Part shown: in pieces, positions 36,191-47,800 of the stretch | How the letters are laid out: every line of letters begins with the position of its first letter | Numbering within the stretch: position 1 is the stretch's first letter | Assembly (NCBI GenBank): GCA_013399115.1 | Contig: VXAA01000961.1 | Span: 311,354 to 375,353 of the forward strand | Length of the DNA stretch: 64,000 nt | Origin: Anseranas semipalmata | Lineage: Eukaryota > Chordata > Aves > Anseriformes > Anseranatidae | Reading direction: 5' to 3' | Position numbers and translations under genes: made by a program | Notes under the pieces: generated by a model | The model's database searches: none | Seen by the model: only the letters and a program-made list of their open reading frames with translations | What the model was told of the DNA's origin: nothing

Positions 36191-36765
36191 TGATAACACC
36201 TTGTCAGGAACCGCAAGCTAAACGCTTCTGAGGGAAACAAGACAAGCCTACCGCTGATAAAAGATAAAACCACCACATAAACTTAACCGAGCTAACCTTA
36301 TCTTGTTATCTCTTAAATTAGCAGAGTTCAATCTAATTAAGTGCTCACATGGAAGAAGCCCAAGTTGTGGTGTGACTAATCAGCTCGGAGACTTCCAGCC
36401 GCGGCACAGGGCCCGTGGAGCCGTGCTGGGCTAGGGGCTGAGGGAAGGCCTGGCTGCCGCCCCTCACGGCCTGCCAGCCCAGGCCTGCGCCTCTCCACAG
36501 GGTGGGCAGGCGTTGGCATTTTACGGAGGCCATTTGGACCTTCAAAAGGAAATTCTGCTGGATTATTACGACTCTTAAAACAACCTCAGCGACCAGCGTG
36601 TGCTTGTGCCTTTTTGCTGTTATCAGCTGTATTTATTACGCCAGGACTGTTGCCTAATACACTTAAACTGATAAGCTATATTACATCTAAGGCAGAAGTT
36701 TCTACAGTAGATAAGGCGTAGGAAATCAAACTTTATGCAGGTTTATATAGGAGAGTCGTTGATAA
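36191..36765. promoter_or_regulatory. Candidate enhancer: dense GATA motif cluster with RUNX, ETS, NKX and E-box sites
   Basis: Nine WGATAA motifs (either strand) fall in 575 bases, at 36191, 36255, 36262, 36298, 36306, 36620, 36669, 36709 and 36760. Less than one is expected at random in mid-GC DNA. RUNX-type motifs lie at 36209 (AACCGCA), 36272 (ACCACA) and 36366 (TGTGGT). An AGGAA ETS core lies at about 36206, a TTAAGTG NKX-type site at about 36336, and TTATCAGCTG, a GATA site abutting an E-box, at 36620-36629. Combinations of GATA, RUNX, ETS and E-box are known from blood and endothelial enhancers, and GATA with NKX from heart enhancers. Activity is inferred from motifs alone. The GC-rich segment 36390-36500 splits the cluster in two. 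Confidence 0.45.
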
Positions 36766-38708
36766 CCTGCTGTCATGGATTCTTCAAATACACCCAAGAA
36801 CAAATTAAAAATGTAGGATTCAGAGCAGACCAGGACCCCAAAGCTGTGGACCAGTAAATTCAACATCCAACACCACACAGGGGTGCCATGTGTCCAGCAT
36901 TTGCACGTGTTGCTTTGTTGCCTCCTTCTCCACATAGCTGGGCCAAATAACAACCACCCCTTATATCTAAGTGGTCTTTTACGCAAGTCTGCAGCAAGAC
37001 CTTGAATTTGCACAGCTGGATGTAGCGATCAGTTGGACGTGCTCTGTCACCGTGCCACAGATTTATACCTGTATGGATGGATATAGCATGTCTGTTTTAC
37101 ACAGTCATATTGTCTGAGATCAGTGAAGCCAAGAACTAGCTGAAGTGCCATGAGTGTAGCATGGGTCTCGGTAACTAATGCCCAGGTCTGAAGATGGTTC
37201 AGGCACTGAGACTTAGCATCGGCTGTAACTGAGTGTCTCTAGACCAATGCATATGAGACACAGTCTGGTGCCAGTGGACATCACCTCCAGTAGCACCAGA
37301 CCTCTGCGGACAGGTTACTGGGATTTGCTGCCAGCCTGTGCAGAGCACAAGCCCCAGTGAGGCTGGGAACCAGCACGCTCTGCTGGAAGGAGAACAAGCT
37401 GGGAAAGAGAGCAAGCTCTTGTATTTCTCTCCGTTTGCCTGGAGGGGGGGAAGCCTGCAAATGAAAAAGTCAACCCGCTCCTTCATTTGAACAAACTACA
37501 GGAAGAAAAACAAACAACAACAACAACAACAAAAAACAGCTGAAATAGAAAACAGCTAGAGCCTCCCACACTGGTTGGCCTCAGCTACTAAGGGGGGCCG
37601 GGGCAGGGGGGGAAGAGAAGCAGGCATCTGGTCTTCCTGATTATCATCTGAGCTGTGAATATAAAAACCTGCGAAGTTCAAAGGCAGGAGGGTTTCTCCC
37701 GGTGAGCTCCATACAGTTCCTGGGAACAAAGACCAGACCAGCCTCTCACCTGCAGACCAGCTCAGCTATTCATGTCCTTAAGTAGGCGAGAAGGTGACAC
37801 CCCTTTATGCCCCTCTCCCCCTCATTTGGCTGTCACAGCCTCAGAGCTTCAAAGCCCTCTACCTGCCTAGGAGGTGAGCAGTCCAGCTTATAAATCCCCT
37901 TCACAAGTCCCCCTGCCATGAGTAGCTGTTGTCCTGCTGACAAGTCTCATGTGTTCTCAGAGAGGTTCTTGGTACCTGCACACTGCCAGAGGTCCTCAGG
38001 GCTGTGAACACCTCAGAGGGAGCAGTGTCGGGTCAATCCTACCTCACAGCAAGGTCAGGCCCATTTCCCATGTACAGCCCTACAGAAATGGGCTCAGAGC
38101 TGCCAGATCCATAGTTGCAGAGGAGCCCCATCACAGGGGCCTCATACAGAGATGGAGGAAAAAGTACTGGTGTGCAGATGGTGCTCCAGTTCGGCTCTGC
38201 ACTGACCGCTGTGGCTGTATGCACATCAGCAGCCTAGGAAATGTCATCTTCTGTCATTCCTGGGAAGGCATCACAGGCAGTGACACCTCCACCAGTGCTG
38301 GTCATGGAGCCTCCACACATCAAAGGCAGAGCAGGCATTCCTCAGGGCTGAACACACCCTTGCCACAGGAGCTCTGCTTCTGGAGTATCTACTGCACATC
38401 GCCACAATTTTTAATCCTATCTGTGGGACCACAGCTCCCCAAAATAGGGGAGAAAAACAGGACCAAGTGACATATTAAGAAAGGGATTCCATGTTGTATC
38501 ACCTGGAGCACATACACCCAGGCTCCTTTACAGTGCACACAGAATCAGACTGTCTTGTCATCATTACCTCTGGTACATTTAAAGCAAAATAGCCAGTGGA
38601 ATTTTTCACCCTAAAGAAGTTACTAGGAGGAGCTGCCTAAGGAATACGCGTGCCATGGCCCTCTGTTGCATATGAACTGAACTGCTCAGCCAGGGACTAT
38701 CAGCTTCA
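36766..38708. other. Noncoding stretch with CAA and G-rich tracts
   Basis: Contains (CAA)n at 37515-37532. A G-rich run lies at 37592-37612, with tracts of 6, 4 and 7 G able to supply four G-triplets. The 173-codon plus frame at 37949-38470 is unrecognised and treated as chance. Confidence 0.5.
37510..37537 (+). repeat. Short (CAA)n tract
   Basis: About six CAA units within an A-rich run. It is the same motif as the tracts at 44737, 55471 and 55800. Confidence 0.85.
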
Positions 38709-38826
38709 CTGCTGGCACCCAGCATCACTGGCACCCAGCATTGCCAGCACCCAGCACCTCAGGTACCCAGTATACTGGCACCCAGCAGCACCGGCACCCA
38801 GCAGCACCGACACCCAGCATGGCCAG
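38709..38826 (+). repeat. Minisatellite, about seven copies of a 16-base unit
   Basis: The unit is close to CACTGGCACCCAGCAT. Successive copies differ at a few positions (for example CACCGGCACCCAGCAG and CACCGACACCCAGCAT), while ACCCAG is kept in nearly all. The divergence between copies suggests an array that is old or evolving slowly. The period is not a multiple of three, so it is not a protein repeat, and the G-rich complement may be structured. Confidence 0.9.
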
Positions 38827-41800
38827 CTGTGTGCACTTCTTGGCACTCTGCATTGGATGGCCCCTCTTAACCTGTGGAAACCTGGCCAAGGACACAGGCT
38901 GAAGACATCTTCCTCCTTTGGGGCACAAACCTTGCGAAAAGGCATTATCACATTCTGATGAGCTTTAAAGCAGATGCTATTAGTGTAGGTGCTCACCACC
39001 AAAAACATAAAGTACTATTTCAGATAAAAAGCATGTCATGAGTGAGCTACCATGAAGTTTCAGCCATTTAAATGTCTCTTGGTGTTTAAAACAACAAAGA
39101 ATTCTTTTTAGATTTACCAGACCATGACTAAAATAAACAGTTGTGCCCACACTCAATAAATTTATGTTTTATGTTCCATTTTTAAACAAAATGAACCAGA
39201 AGCTGTTGGCACTAGATCAGTTCACGGTCTTGACTGACTAAAATTAAATGGGCTGTATAAAGTAAACTGCTCACGTGCAGCTCAGGTGCATGTTATTTCA
39301 GCCACGTGCTCCAACACCAGGGAGCTAACATCCGTGGAGATTTCTGCCATCAGGCAGCAGTTCTGGCATCCCTCCTGGCTATCCCATGCGCACAAAGTGT
39401 CTCCATCGACTGGTTTCCACTTCAGAAGGGCGTACAGGGGGAAGGCAACAGCTGTGGCATTGTCCAGATCTGTCACCTCTGCCTCCACAGCTGCCCTGTC
39501 GGTCTCCTTGTTGCTCCCTGTCCTCCAACAACACAGGGACATGCGGATCCCCGGTATTTCCAACAGCTGCTCCTGCCCATTTATCATGAATGAGTGTGTT
39601 GACATCTTTGCTTGGTTGCTTCTCAGACACGTGAAGCTGAGCGGGATCTTGCCCTGGCAAAGCAGCAAATGTGTTAGTGGGCAAGAAGTGACACCCTTTG
39701 CCAGCAGGAGGAAGGCAAGATATCTCACAGCATGCTGTGGAGCAGCTGCTTTGTTTGGCACTGGATAACTTGGGATAAATCCTCAGAAACTGTAGTACCA
39801 CACAGAAGATTCAAGGGACTGAGAACCTAGATAAATCAGGCTTACATTAAGCAGGTTTATCTCCAAACACAAGCAAAATAAGCACTCGCAGGGAGCCAAG
39901 GACTACAACTACCCGTTTTGCCGATGCCAGCCTCAGAAAGCCAGATGTCTTTGGCAGATGCAGCCTGACCCCTTATCCAAAAACAAGAGTAGCAACACTC
40001 AGTGTCATGTATAGTGCTGAAAATCCTCCTCTGACTCCTAAAATTAATTATTTCCTCTCCTGTCATCAAAAGATTGACAAAAATTACATGCCTGGCACAT
40101 GCAGGTAGGTAACTCTCAGTGTAGCTCTACTAAAGAGTAGACAATAAAACCAAACCCAACAATCATATTATGGGCAAGGAAAAAATACTAGCTTAGTAGG
40201 AAAATGTCATGTAAGATAAGTGGATTCAACAGAAATTGGAGATTTAGAGTAACTCCAGACATGCTACTGAAGTCTTCTTTGAAAAGCCTGCTACAGTTCA
40301 GAGCAAAAGCACACGGGTTGTTCCTCTACCCTCCCCAGGGCAGATAAGCAATCAAAACAAACACATTTATCTGAGGGATCTGCTAATCCTCTGCATAAAC
40401 AGCATTTCACCATGCAAGTTATAGTGGGCTTAGTGTTCCTTGAGCATTGAGAAGCTTAACGCTGCAGTGCAGTCATTATCCTGTGAGCACAACCACAAAA
40501 TCCAAGCCATGTTTGCATGTCCTAAGGTTACCCAGGGCAGGACATGGGGACAAGGGCCATACGCTCTCTGCCTCTCTGCGTTTCAGTCCGCCAAAACCCC
40601 TGCTGCATGGGCACGAGAAAAGCCAGTACGTGGAAGGAGGCTGGCACCGGGTTTGAGAGAAACAAAGGGTGTATATTCACTTTTCCTTATCTTAGCAAGC
40701 ATATTCATGAGGATGTCTTTCTCCCAAGGCAAAGGAGCTTGTTAGCTTGTTCTTTTAGTGCTCTAATACCAGAGCAGCAGAACCCTGAGAGCTGCGGGCA
40801 GAAAATGGTGAATTATGGCACAGTGCGAGCTCCTGCCCTTGGGGGCTCAGGGCTAGAGGCAGGGAGGCAAAGCTTCACTGGGGCAAGGTGAGCAGAACTG
40901 CCTCCGAAATGCTGCCAAACCTGAAAGTTGAGGGGATCCTAGCAAAGCATACCCTGCGGCCATGGGCTGAGCATGCTGGCTGAGGGTTTTGAAAGGTGAA
41001 CAGAGCGGGTCACTCTTCTGGGAAGTGAAGGCATCTCCCCTCAGCAGCCTTCACAAGGGGTTTCTGAGAACCTGCCACCTCGCCAGGGTGCCCACGGGCA
41101 TGGCCTTGCCCCTTGCAGCTGCAGCCCTTCCTGGCTCTTGCCCTTTCCTTCCCTGCAGGTGCACAGAGTCACCCTGGAGACATGGCTGAGCCGGGGAGGA
41201 AAAGGTCACTCGCTGGATCTGGGGCCTCCCAGACACAAGCGGGTTTTATCTGGGAGTGCATTTCTCCACACCGACCCTGACCACGTCCGTCAGTTTTGAA
41301 CCTTGTCTCAGACTTTGCAAGTTAGCTGCAAAGCACTGGAAGGAAAAGGAGAATTTCCAGAATATGGAAGTGCCCTGCCATATGCTCCCCCAAGTGCAGA
41401 GTTTTTAACTCTGAAAGAGGAACCTGGCAAGACTGGTAGGGAAGCTGAGGGAGAGGAAAAAATAAAAGAGTGTTGCCCTATCTACTACACTGGAAGATAG
41501 TAAAGCCACTGCGTCGGGTGTTATCCGGAAACATGGAGCTGAAATCTGGGAGTCACTTGTGGCATAATGAAAACAAAGTCAGACAGGTCACCTGCTTACA
41601 GACATGTCTCCAGCGATGTTCGCTGTTCCAGACAGGACAGAGACAGGATAGACAGAGCCTTTGCCAAAACCACTGTGTACCTCAAGTACAACCTAGGCAT
41701 TGCAAAATAATGATCTCTGTGAGGAACAATGCTACAGAGAAAGCTCTGAACTGAGAAAGGGAAAAGGAAGGGCTAAGAGGCTGTGGGAGCTAATCTCCTG

Positions 41801-42194
41801 AGCTCCTCTGGAGACACACGAGTTGCATGTGGTGCCTGGGAAGGCTGAATCAGCTTGAAGCAGCCGCTAGGTAAATCTCCTCTGCCTCAGGGGAGGCTCG
41901 GACGTGGATGGGTCCCGGCCATCACAGGCTGCCGGCGCTATCACCCAGATCTCAGCAGGGAGTGGGTCTTCCTCTGAATAAAAAAGAAGGCTTGGCTTTG
42001 ATCATACAGTCTGGACTAATCTTTCTCTGTCAGGAACTGTTTTTATTTATCGCTGCCTTCGTAAATGCCATTATCCCAATCACAGCAATGTTAAGTGCCA
42101 TTCTTCTAAACACACGTGCATAAAGACAAATTATTTTCCAAAAGTACGGATCTGATGCCAAGCCTGGGAAAAGATGTAATCAGAAGCTTTTCAG
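38827..42194. other. Noncoding stretch with paired E-boxes and frames open on both strands
   Basis: TATAAAG at 39256-39262 is followed by CACGTG at 39272-39277 and 39303-39308. The same segment is open for about 160 codons on both strands (plus 39286-39768; minus 39282-39761, plus a second minus frame of 140 codons). None matches a known family. A pyrimidine run ending CCCTGCAG is at about 41140-41158. Confidence 0.45.
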
Positions 42195-42403
42195 ATGCCA
42201 TGTATTTGGCACTCATTAAGCAAATTTCATTTATAGCTACCAAAGGTAATTGGGGATAAAAGGTATCCTTATAGTCCCATTTTATAAATGAGGTAACTGA
42301 GACACAGAAAAATGAAGTGACTTGTTCAGGGCTATATAAAAGTCTTGGCTGTGGCTATGAACAGATACATTACTAGTCCCAAGCCTTTTTAGTATCTTTG
42401 CTA
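42195..42403 (+). mobile_element. MIR SINE, sense, nearly full-length but eroded
   Basis: The central block CCATTTTATAAATGAGGTAA, followed by CTGAGACACAG and AAGTGACTTG, matches the MIR core (CCATTTTACAGATGAGGAAA...). The left part (about 42195-42225) matches the TATGTGCCAGGCACT region loosely, and the right part ends near 'agtatctttgctac', like the MIR 3' end. MIR-type elements date to early amniotes, so this copy is ancient. Its legibility in a bird genome is notable. Confidence 0.85.
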
Positions 42404-43344
42404 CTTTTTCCTGACAAAAATTCAGCCTCCAGTGAAGGTTAGCAAATTCTGTGAGAACAACTTCAGAAAGATTTCTGTAAGCAGCAAGCTAATGAATCCT
42501 GCTTTTCCTGTGGATTTGCATCCCGAAGGCCAAGCTTCTCACTCTCAACAGACTCCCATGGCACCAACACCCTCCCCCCCAGCTCCCTCCCACACCTGCT
42601 TGTCTCGCCCGGCCCCCGGTGTTGCCTGAGCATTGCCCGAGCATCCCCGTGCTCACCACCCAAAGCCCACGGGATGCCACTTTCTTCAGGAAAGTGGGCT
42701 AAAACACAGTCAGCCTGTAACCAGAGCACCCATCACGATCTACCGCCGTGGAAAGTACTGCAAATTTTCCTGTTCGGCAAGCCTCTCAGTGGGGCATTTT
42801 GGAAATAGTGTAGTTTATTAATGCCAGTCCTGTTTATCTCCCACAAAAGCACAGCAGATATTGACCGCCATTACAGTGCTGCTTCGTGGATGTCCCTCAA
42901 CAATGTGCCTGCTCCCAGTGCATATGTCACTGCAGGAAGGCACCAAAGCCACGACTACCCTTGGCCACAGGCTGGTGGCCACACAGCGTGATCTTATCTC
43001 AGCGCAGACCTAGGGGCAGGCTTCTAGCTGCTCTGAGCTTTTCATCCCATGTCCGTAGGAGTGGCACTAGTGTAAAGTGCACTGAGGACTGGGATTTAAT
43101 AGAAGTCATTAAAAGGCTGTTAATTATACAGTTGTTTTCACCGCTCTTCATACATTATCTAGTTTATTGACTGAGTGATACTGATAGGAAAGATATAAAA
43201 GGGGAAAAGTGGCCCAGAGTTATCAGCCTGTTCTACTGTGTTTGCCCCACACCAGTGCATTTTGCCTCACTCTAGATGTGACCATGGTCCCAGCAGAACA
43301 CAAAACCTCTATAAATTAAATGTATTATTGTTATCTATACCTGC
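42404..43344. other. Noncoding spacer
   Basis: A C-run lies near 42570-42582 in a modestly GC-rich block. No element or exon is recognised. Confidence 0.5.
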
Positions 43345-43417
43345 TAAAGGATTGACCAGATAATCTTTAAGGTCCATTTCAACCCAAACCATTCTATGAT
43401 TCCATGATTCTATGATT
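43345..43417 (+). mobile_element. Very short CR1 LINE 3' tail, sense
   Basis: The CR1 end block 'gataatctttaaggtccatttcaaccca' is followed by ATTCTATGATTCCATGATTC and a final octamer. About 75 bases survive, so the copy was strongly 5'-truncated or has decayed. The AACCCAAACC form of the tail differs from the copies at 33025 and 53273, so a different CR1 subfamily is likely. Confidence 0.92.
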
Positions 43418-44736
43418 GCAGATAGTCTGATTTCTTTTTTTCTTTGTATGTCATGTTCTATGTGTTTGAAGACATACCTTAGTCTGCTCATGCAGGAAGC
43501 ACAATGTGCCCTGTTGATTATGAAGGAACTGGGACATTAAAACCAAGTAGCATGGACTTTGTGAGAAGCCTCAGAGTCCATGTCATGGCATCAGCACAGC
43601 CATCCTTCTTAAAGTCTTTCTGTCTGCATCAAAGTGAAAATAGCATACTGTCTTATCCAATGGTAGAGACTATAATGGTACTTCAGACATATTTTCTGAA
43701 AAATATCGAACTTCCTTCCATAAGAAAAATCCACTTTTCCTTCTTTTGCACACTCCAGTAGTGACAGTAATTGCAATAGCTAGGGAGTTGATTGCCAAAA
43801 ACTTCAAAAAATTGAAAACTGAGAACTGTGACCTGGCACTTCGGAAGATGGGAAGATGGGAACAATGGAGTACACCTAAGTGTACATAGAAGACAGCCAC
43901 AGAATGACAATGAGACATGTCTGTGAAACAACCATGAAAATGGTAAACCATGATCACAGGATGCATCTATTAAGGTATGCCTAGGAGAAAAAGGGGGATA
44001 TGAATACCATACTGCAAGACTTTGCTCAGGCAACATCTGAAATTTTGATAGTGACTCTTTTCACCTGCACACACACAGTATGATTTTAAACTAGAAGACA
44101 TGAAGAGGGGAACTACCATAACTCTTCAGGCATGGTAGTAGAAACTCCAGCTTCAAGCAAAATAAAGCCTTAAACCATAGTGTGAACAGCCAGGCCATGT
44201 GAGATCACTTCTCCAGCTCTTTATCACTCATTGCTTTTCCTCATTTTCTCATTCATTCTTCCACTGTCATCTCTTGTCCTCTTCCATCCCCTCAGCCCTC
44301 TCCACTGAGTGCTGTCCCCTCCAGCAAATGGTCCTCATCTTCTCTTCCCACTCCACCTGGCACTGTTCCCTGCTAGGAAGCAGGACACCCAAACAGTGAA
44401 GAGACCTTCATCGTGCAAAGGAACCAGCTTGGAAATGAGACTTGGAGAATGGAAAGTTCAGGAGAGGCCTCTACTTTGGGCTGAGTGGGATATCTGATGC
44501 ATGGCAGTGTTGTAGGGCCTGATGGTGCTGCTTGTGCCATTGCACAGCAATAATGCAGAGACTCAGCAAAGGGTCATTGACTCCTCTAGTTACATGTAGA
44601 CCATTCTAGTTACATGTTTCTTCGTTGCCTCTCACATATCCTCAACATCTCCAGATTTGCAATCTAGGACTTTACCACAGGAAAAAATGAAACTTTCAGT
44701 TTAAGAAGCTCTGCTTCCAATTATTCAGTTATTAAG
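43418..44736. other. Single-copy noncoding stretch
   Basis: Two minus-strand frames (43670-43966 and 43683-44036) overlap a plus frame, with no recognisable similarity. No repeat is seen before the CAA-rich tract at 44737. Confidence 0.5.
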
Positions 44737-44844
44737 AATAAAACAAAACAAACAAACAACAACAACAACAAACAAAGAAAAGAAAAACAAAAAGAAAAAA
44801 CAGTTTTGCTGTTGGGCATATTTATTTATTTATTTATTTATTTT
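44737..44844 (+). repeat. Compound simple repeat: (CAA)n and A-rich, then (ATTT)n
   Basis: An A/C-rich block of AAAC, AAACA and CAA units (44737-44800) is followed, after about 18 bases, by six TTTA units (44819-44844). The two blocks are roughly complementary in A/T character, so they could pair in single strands. Confidence 0.85.
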
Positions 44845-47800
44845 AATGTCTAGGTGTTTCTCAGATCCTTCTGACAAACTTGATAGCAATCAGCTCATTA
44901 TTCATCTAGTGCTTTAAAGATCATTACAAACCTTTTGAATTGCTCCTGCCAGCAGAGCAGAAATCCAAGCCCCAAAATAATGTAGTCATCCTAAACTGTA
45001 TTACCATAGCTGGGAAGGGAAAATTAGTTTGTACCAGACCTCATTTTAAGGTGGACTTCAATAACAGCTCAAAGTTGAAGACATCATAGCATTTAGACCT
45101 GTGGAGAACTAAATTGTGGCTGAATGCCATAAAGCTCACCTTACAGGAGGCAGCCCCAACCCCCTGACCCAACACAGCAGCTTCAAGTGATCACTGTGGT
45201 CTGTTTCAAGGGCAATCTCATATACGCCTTTGAAAGACATTTCAGAAAGAATCAGCTTTGTTACAGAACTTCCCCTTTATGTTCTTTGGGTCACTTGTAG
45301 TTCGTAGTCATCCATACCTCTGTCTTAGCCAGGTGCTTTCCATTAAATGCAGATATAATGCTGAACTGTGTATCTTCTGTACAACAGTGACAACAAAGCC
45401 CCCACGATGTCATATCAGCCCCACTGCCTTACTTTAAATCACAAGCAGGCAAGGTAACCGCTTCCATGCCTCAGGCAGATGAGCAGTTGCATCTGCATGG
45501 AAAGAGGATGAAAACCATTACAGGTCATCCTCTACTACTGGAAAAACTGCACTCAGTGATTCACTGTAACAGATTATCACAGGGCAGCAGTTATTAGTGG
45601 GTAACTGTTGTGTTACCTGAGAACATCCAGAGTTACCCATGAAATGCCCCAGTAAGCTCATGCGCACCTTAGAATGGCTTGTTAGTGGCTTATACTGCTA
45701 TACAGCCCCCTGCCCTTCATCTTCGTCATGTCAGAAACAGATTAATCTAGTGTCTTTCCACTATGAAAAACAGTATGTACTAGAAGAAGACGAAGAATGC
45801 TTAGAATTATATCTCTAATTGCTGTTTTAACATACTACTGTTTCATTTTTTCATGAAACATTTACCAGATGCGGCTTCTTTCTTAGAGATTGCTTTCTCA
45901 CATTTCCTCTTTAGAAACCTGAAGTGTAATTTTAGCCACAGTTTGTGGGTAAATATTTGTTTCCAGTTCCTTTTCTTTCATAAATACCAATGTTGGTTTG
46001 TCATCCAGTTTACTTCTTCACAAAAGGAAGTGAATAACGAGATGCAAGAGCCCCCAGGTGATCTGAAATGCATTTCTTCGTGACTGTTTCTTTTTATGAA
46101 GACCTGATTCCTCCCTTTTATGTACCTTCCTAAGTATTTAACAAAAAAAGGAGTAAGGTGGTGATTTGCATAGCATTTGCTTATTTTTCAGTTCTCACCA
46201 CACGCCTTAGACAATGTGGATAAGGCATATCCAGCGAGCCAAACAGATCAGCTTTTGGCTTATGCAGCTTGAGCCCTTCCAAACATCACTTTTGCTAAAG
46301 CATCTTGTGAACAGAGTGGTTCTACCCATTGGTAGTTAGGCAAGTTATTTATGGGTATTAGCAAGTGTGGAGAGAGTACACAGCTGTACAGAAATTAATT
46401 ACTTTTGCTCATTTGCTGGATAAAGACTCAACTGGGTAATGATTTACAGTTGATGAATCTTTAAGCCATTTGCTGCTACTTACTGGATAACTAGACATCT
46501 TGCTTCTCAGAAAGGGAAAAAAATCAGAAATGGGCTTGCAATGAAATTCACAGTAGGCATTGCCTTAAGCCTGTGTCAGTATAAGAAAAATGTCAAGGGC
46601 AAAAGGAACATTAAAGCTGTTCCACTCACTGAAGACCAAGTTCCTCGTTAATGAGTTACAACCATAAAGCACTTGTAAGCTGTACCGCCCTGCTCCACTT
46701 CCTCCTCCCCTGCACCGCTCTGCACTGGCCATGCATACCTCTTGGAAGCAGGGGCAGGCGATCGGGATATCTAAACAAAATGAAATAGACTCCATTTGCA
46801 GAAGAGGGAGAGTAATACCAACCAGGAGGAAAGAGTACATATTCCTACTTTTTTCATTTTATTTCCTCATGATTTTATTTGCTGATGACACCAGTGCTGA
46901 TAGCATTGCTGTTTCCTTAACGAAATGGGAAGTTCATTTTCTTTTGGTGTATTTGGAAAGTTTTAGTACTAGCTACCATTAAAAAAGAGACAGCTAAAAG
47001 GAACATTAAAGGCTGCAAAGCCAAACATTTACAAACCTTAGCCAGTACTCTAATGATTAAAATAAGAGAGTGCGTTTACACTACGGTCTAGCTGTTAGCC
47101 ACACAAGAACATATTGTTTGGGTGGAATTGTTGCCCAGCTGGGAATGGGATGGTGAGCTACAGTCCATGAGTATTTGGTCTATCTTTACTTTTCAGTCCC
47201 CCTTCCCTTATCCGTGACACGCTACTGAAGCCCTGATCTGAAGGCACAATTATTCATTTCTTCCCAGGCTGTCCTGCAGAAGTGCTACCTTACCATCCAA
47301 GCACACCACAAACACAAATGAATTTATTTTTCAGAGTGCCTGTCCGGGAAGAAGAGAATTGCTGTGAATTCTCATTTCACAGCTGACAGCTGAAACATAA
47401 TTAGCAGTGCCCACAATATTTTCATAAATCAAGCAGCCAGCTCTCAAGCAGGCAATCTGGAAGAAAGAAACACCACCAGTGGCAACTTTTGAAAAGTCTG
47501 ATTTCAGCAGCTTGTACAAGACTTCTGTGAGCCAAGGCTAGAGCAGAGTTCTGTATTGCAACATCTGTTTCCTTGCTATGCCTCTTTCAGCTCCTTCAAC
47601 TAATATAGCCAGGGTCCGACAGCTTCCTACACTAATAAACCTGACCTATACCCAAAACAAGTCCATGATGTCCATCAGTTGAGCTGAGATCTCAGGAAAA
47701 TACCAAGTAATAACATATTTAGAACTCCTGAACTGGAAAGAGAGCAGGAGTCTGACTTTCCTTTGTGTATAGTGGCCCATGGGCTACAGACCTCAGCATT

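Noticed and set aside
45599..45620. GGTAAC...GTTACC inverted repeat
   Set aside because: It has six-base arms with a six-base spacer, which is common by chance, and no known factor site of that form comes to mind.
46731..46982. FADDTS motif resembling the reverse-transcriptase FADD box
   Set aside because: The spacing to the following Lys-Trp does not fit CR1 or L2 reverse transcriptase, no other RT motif is present, and a five-residue match is plausible by chance in six frames.
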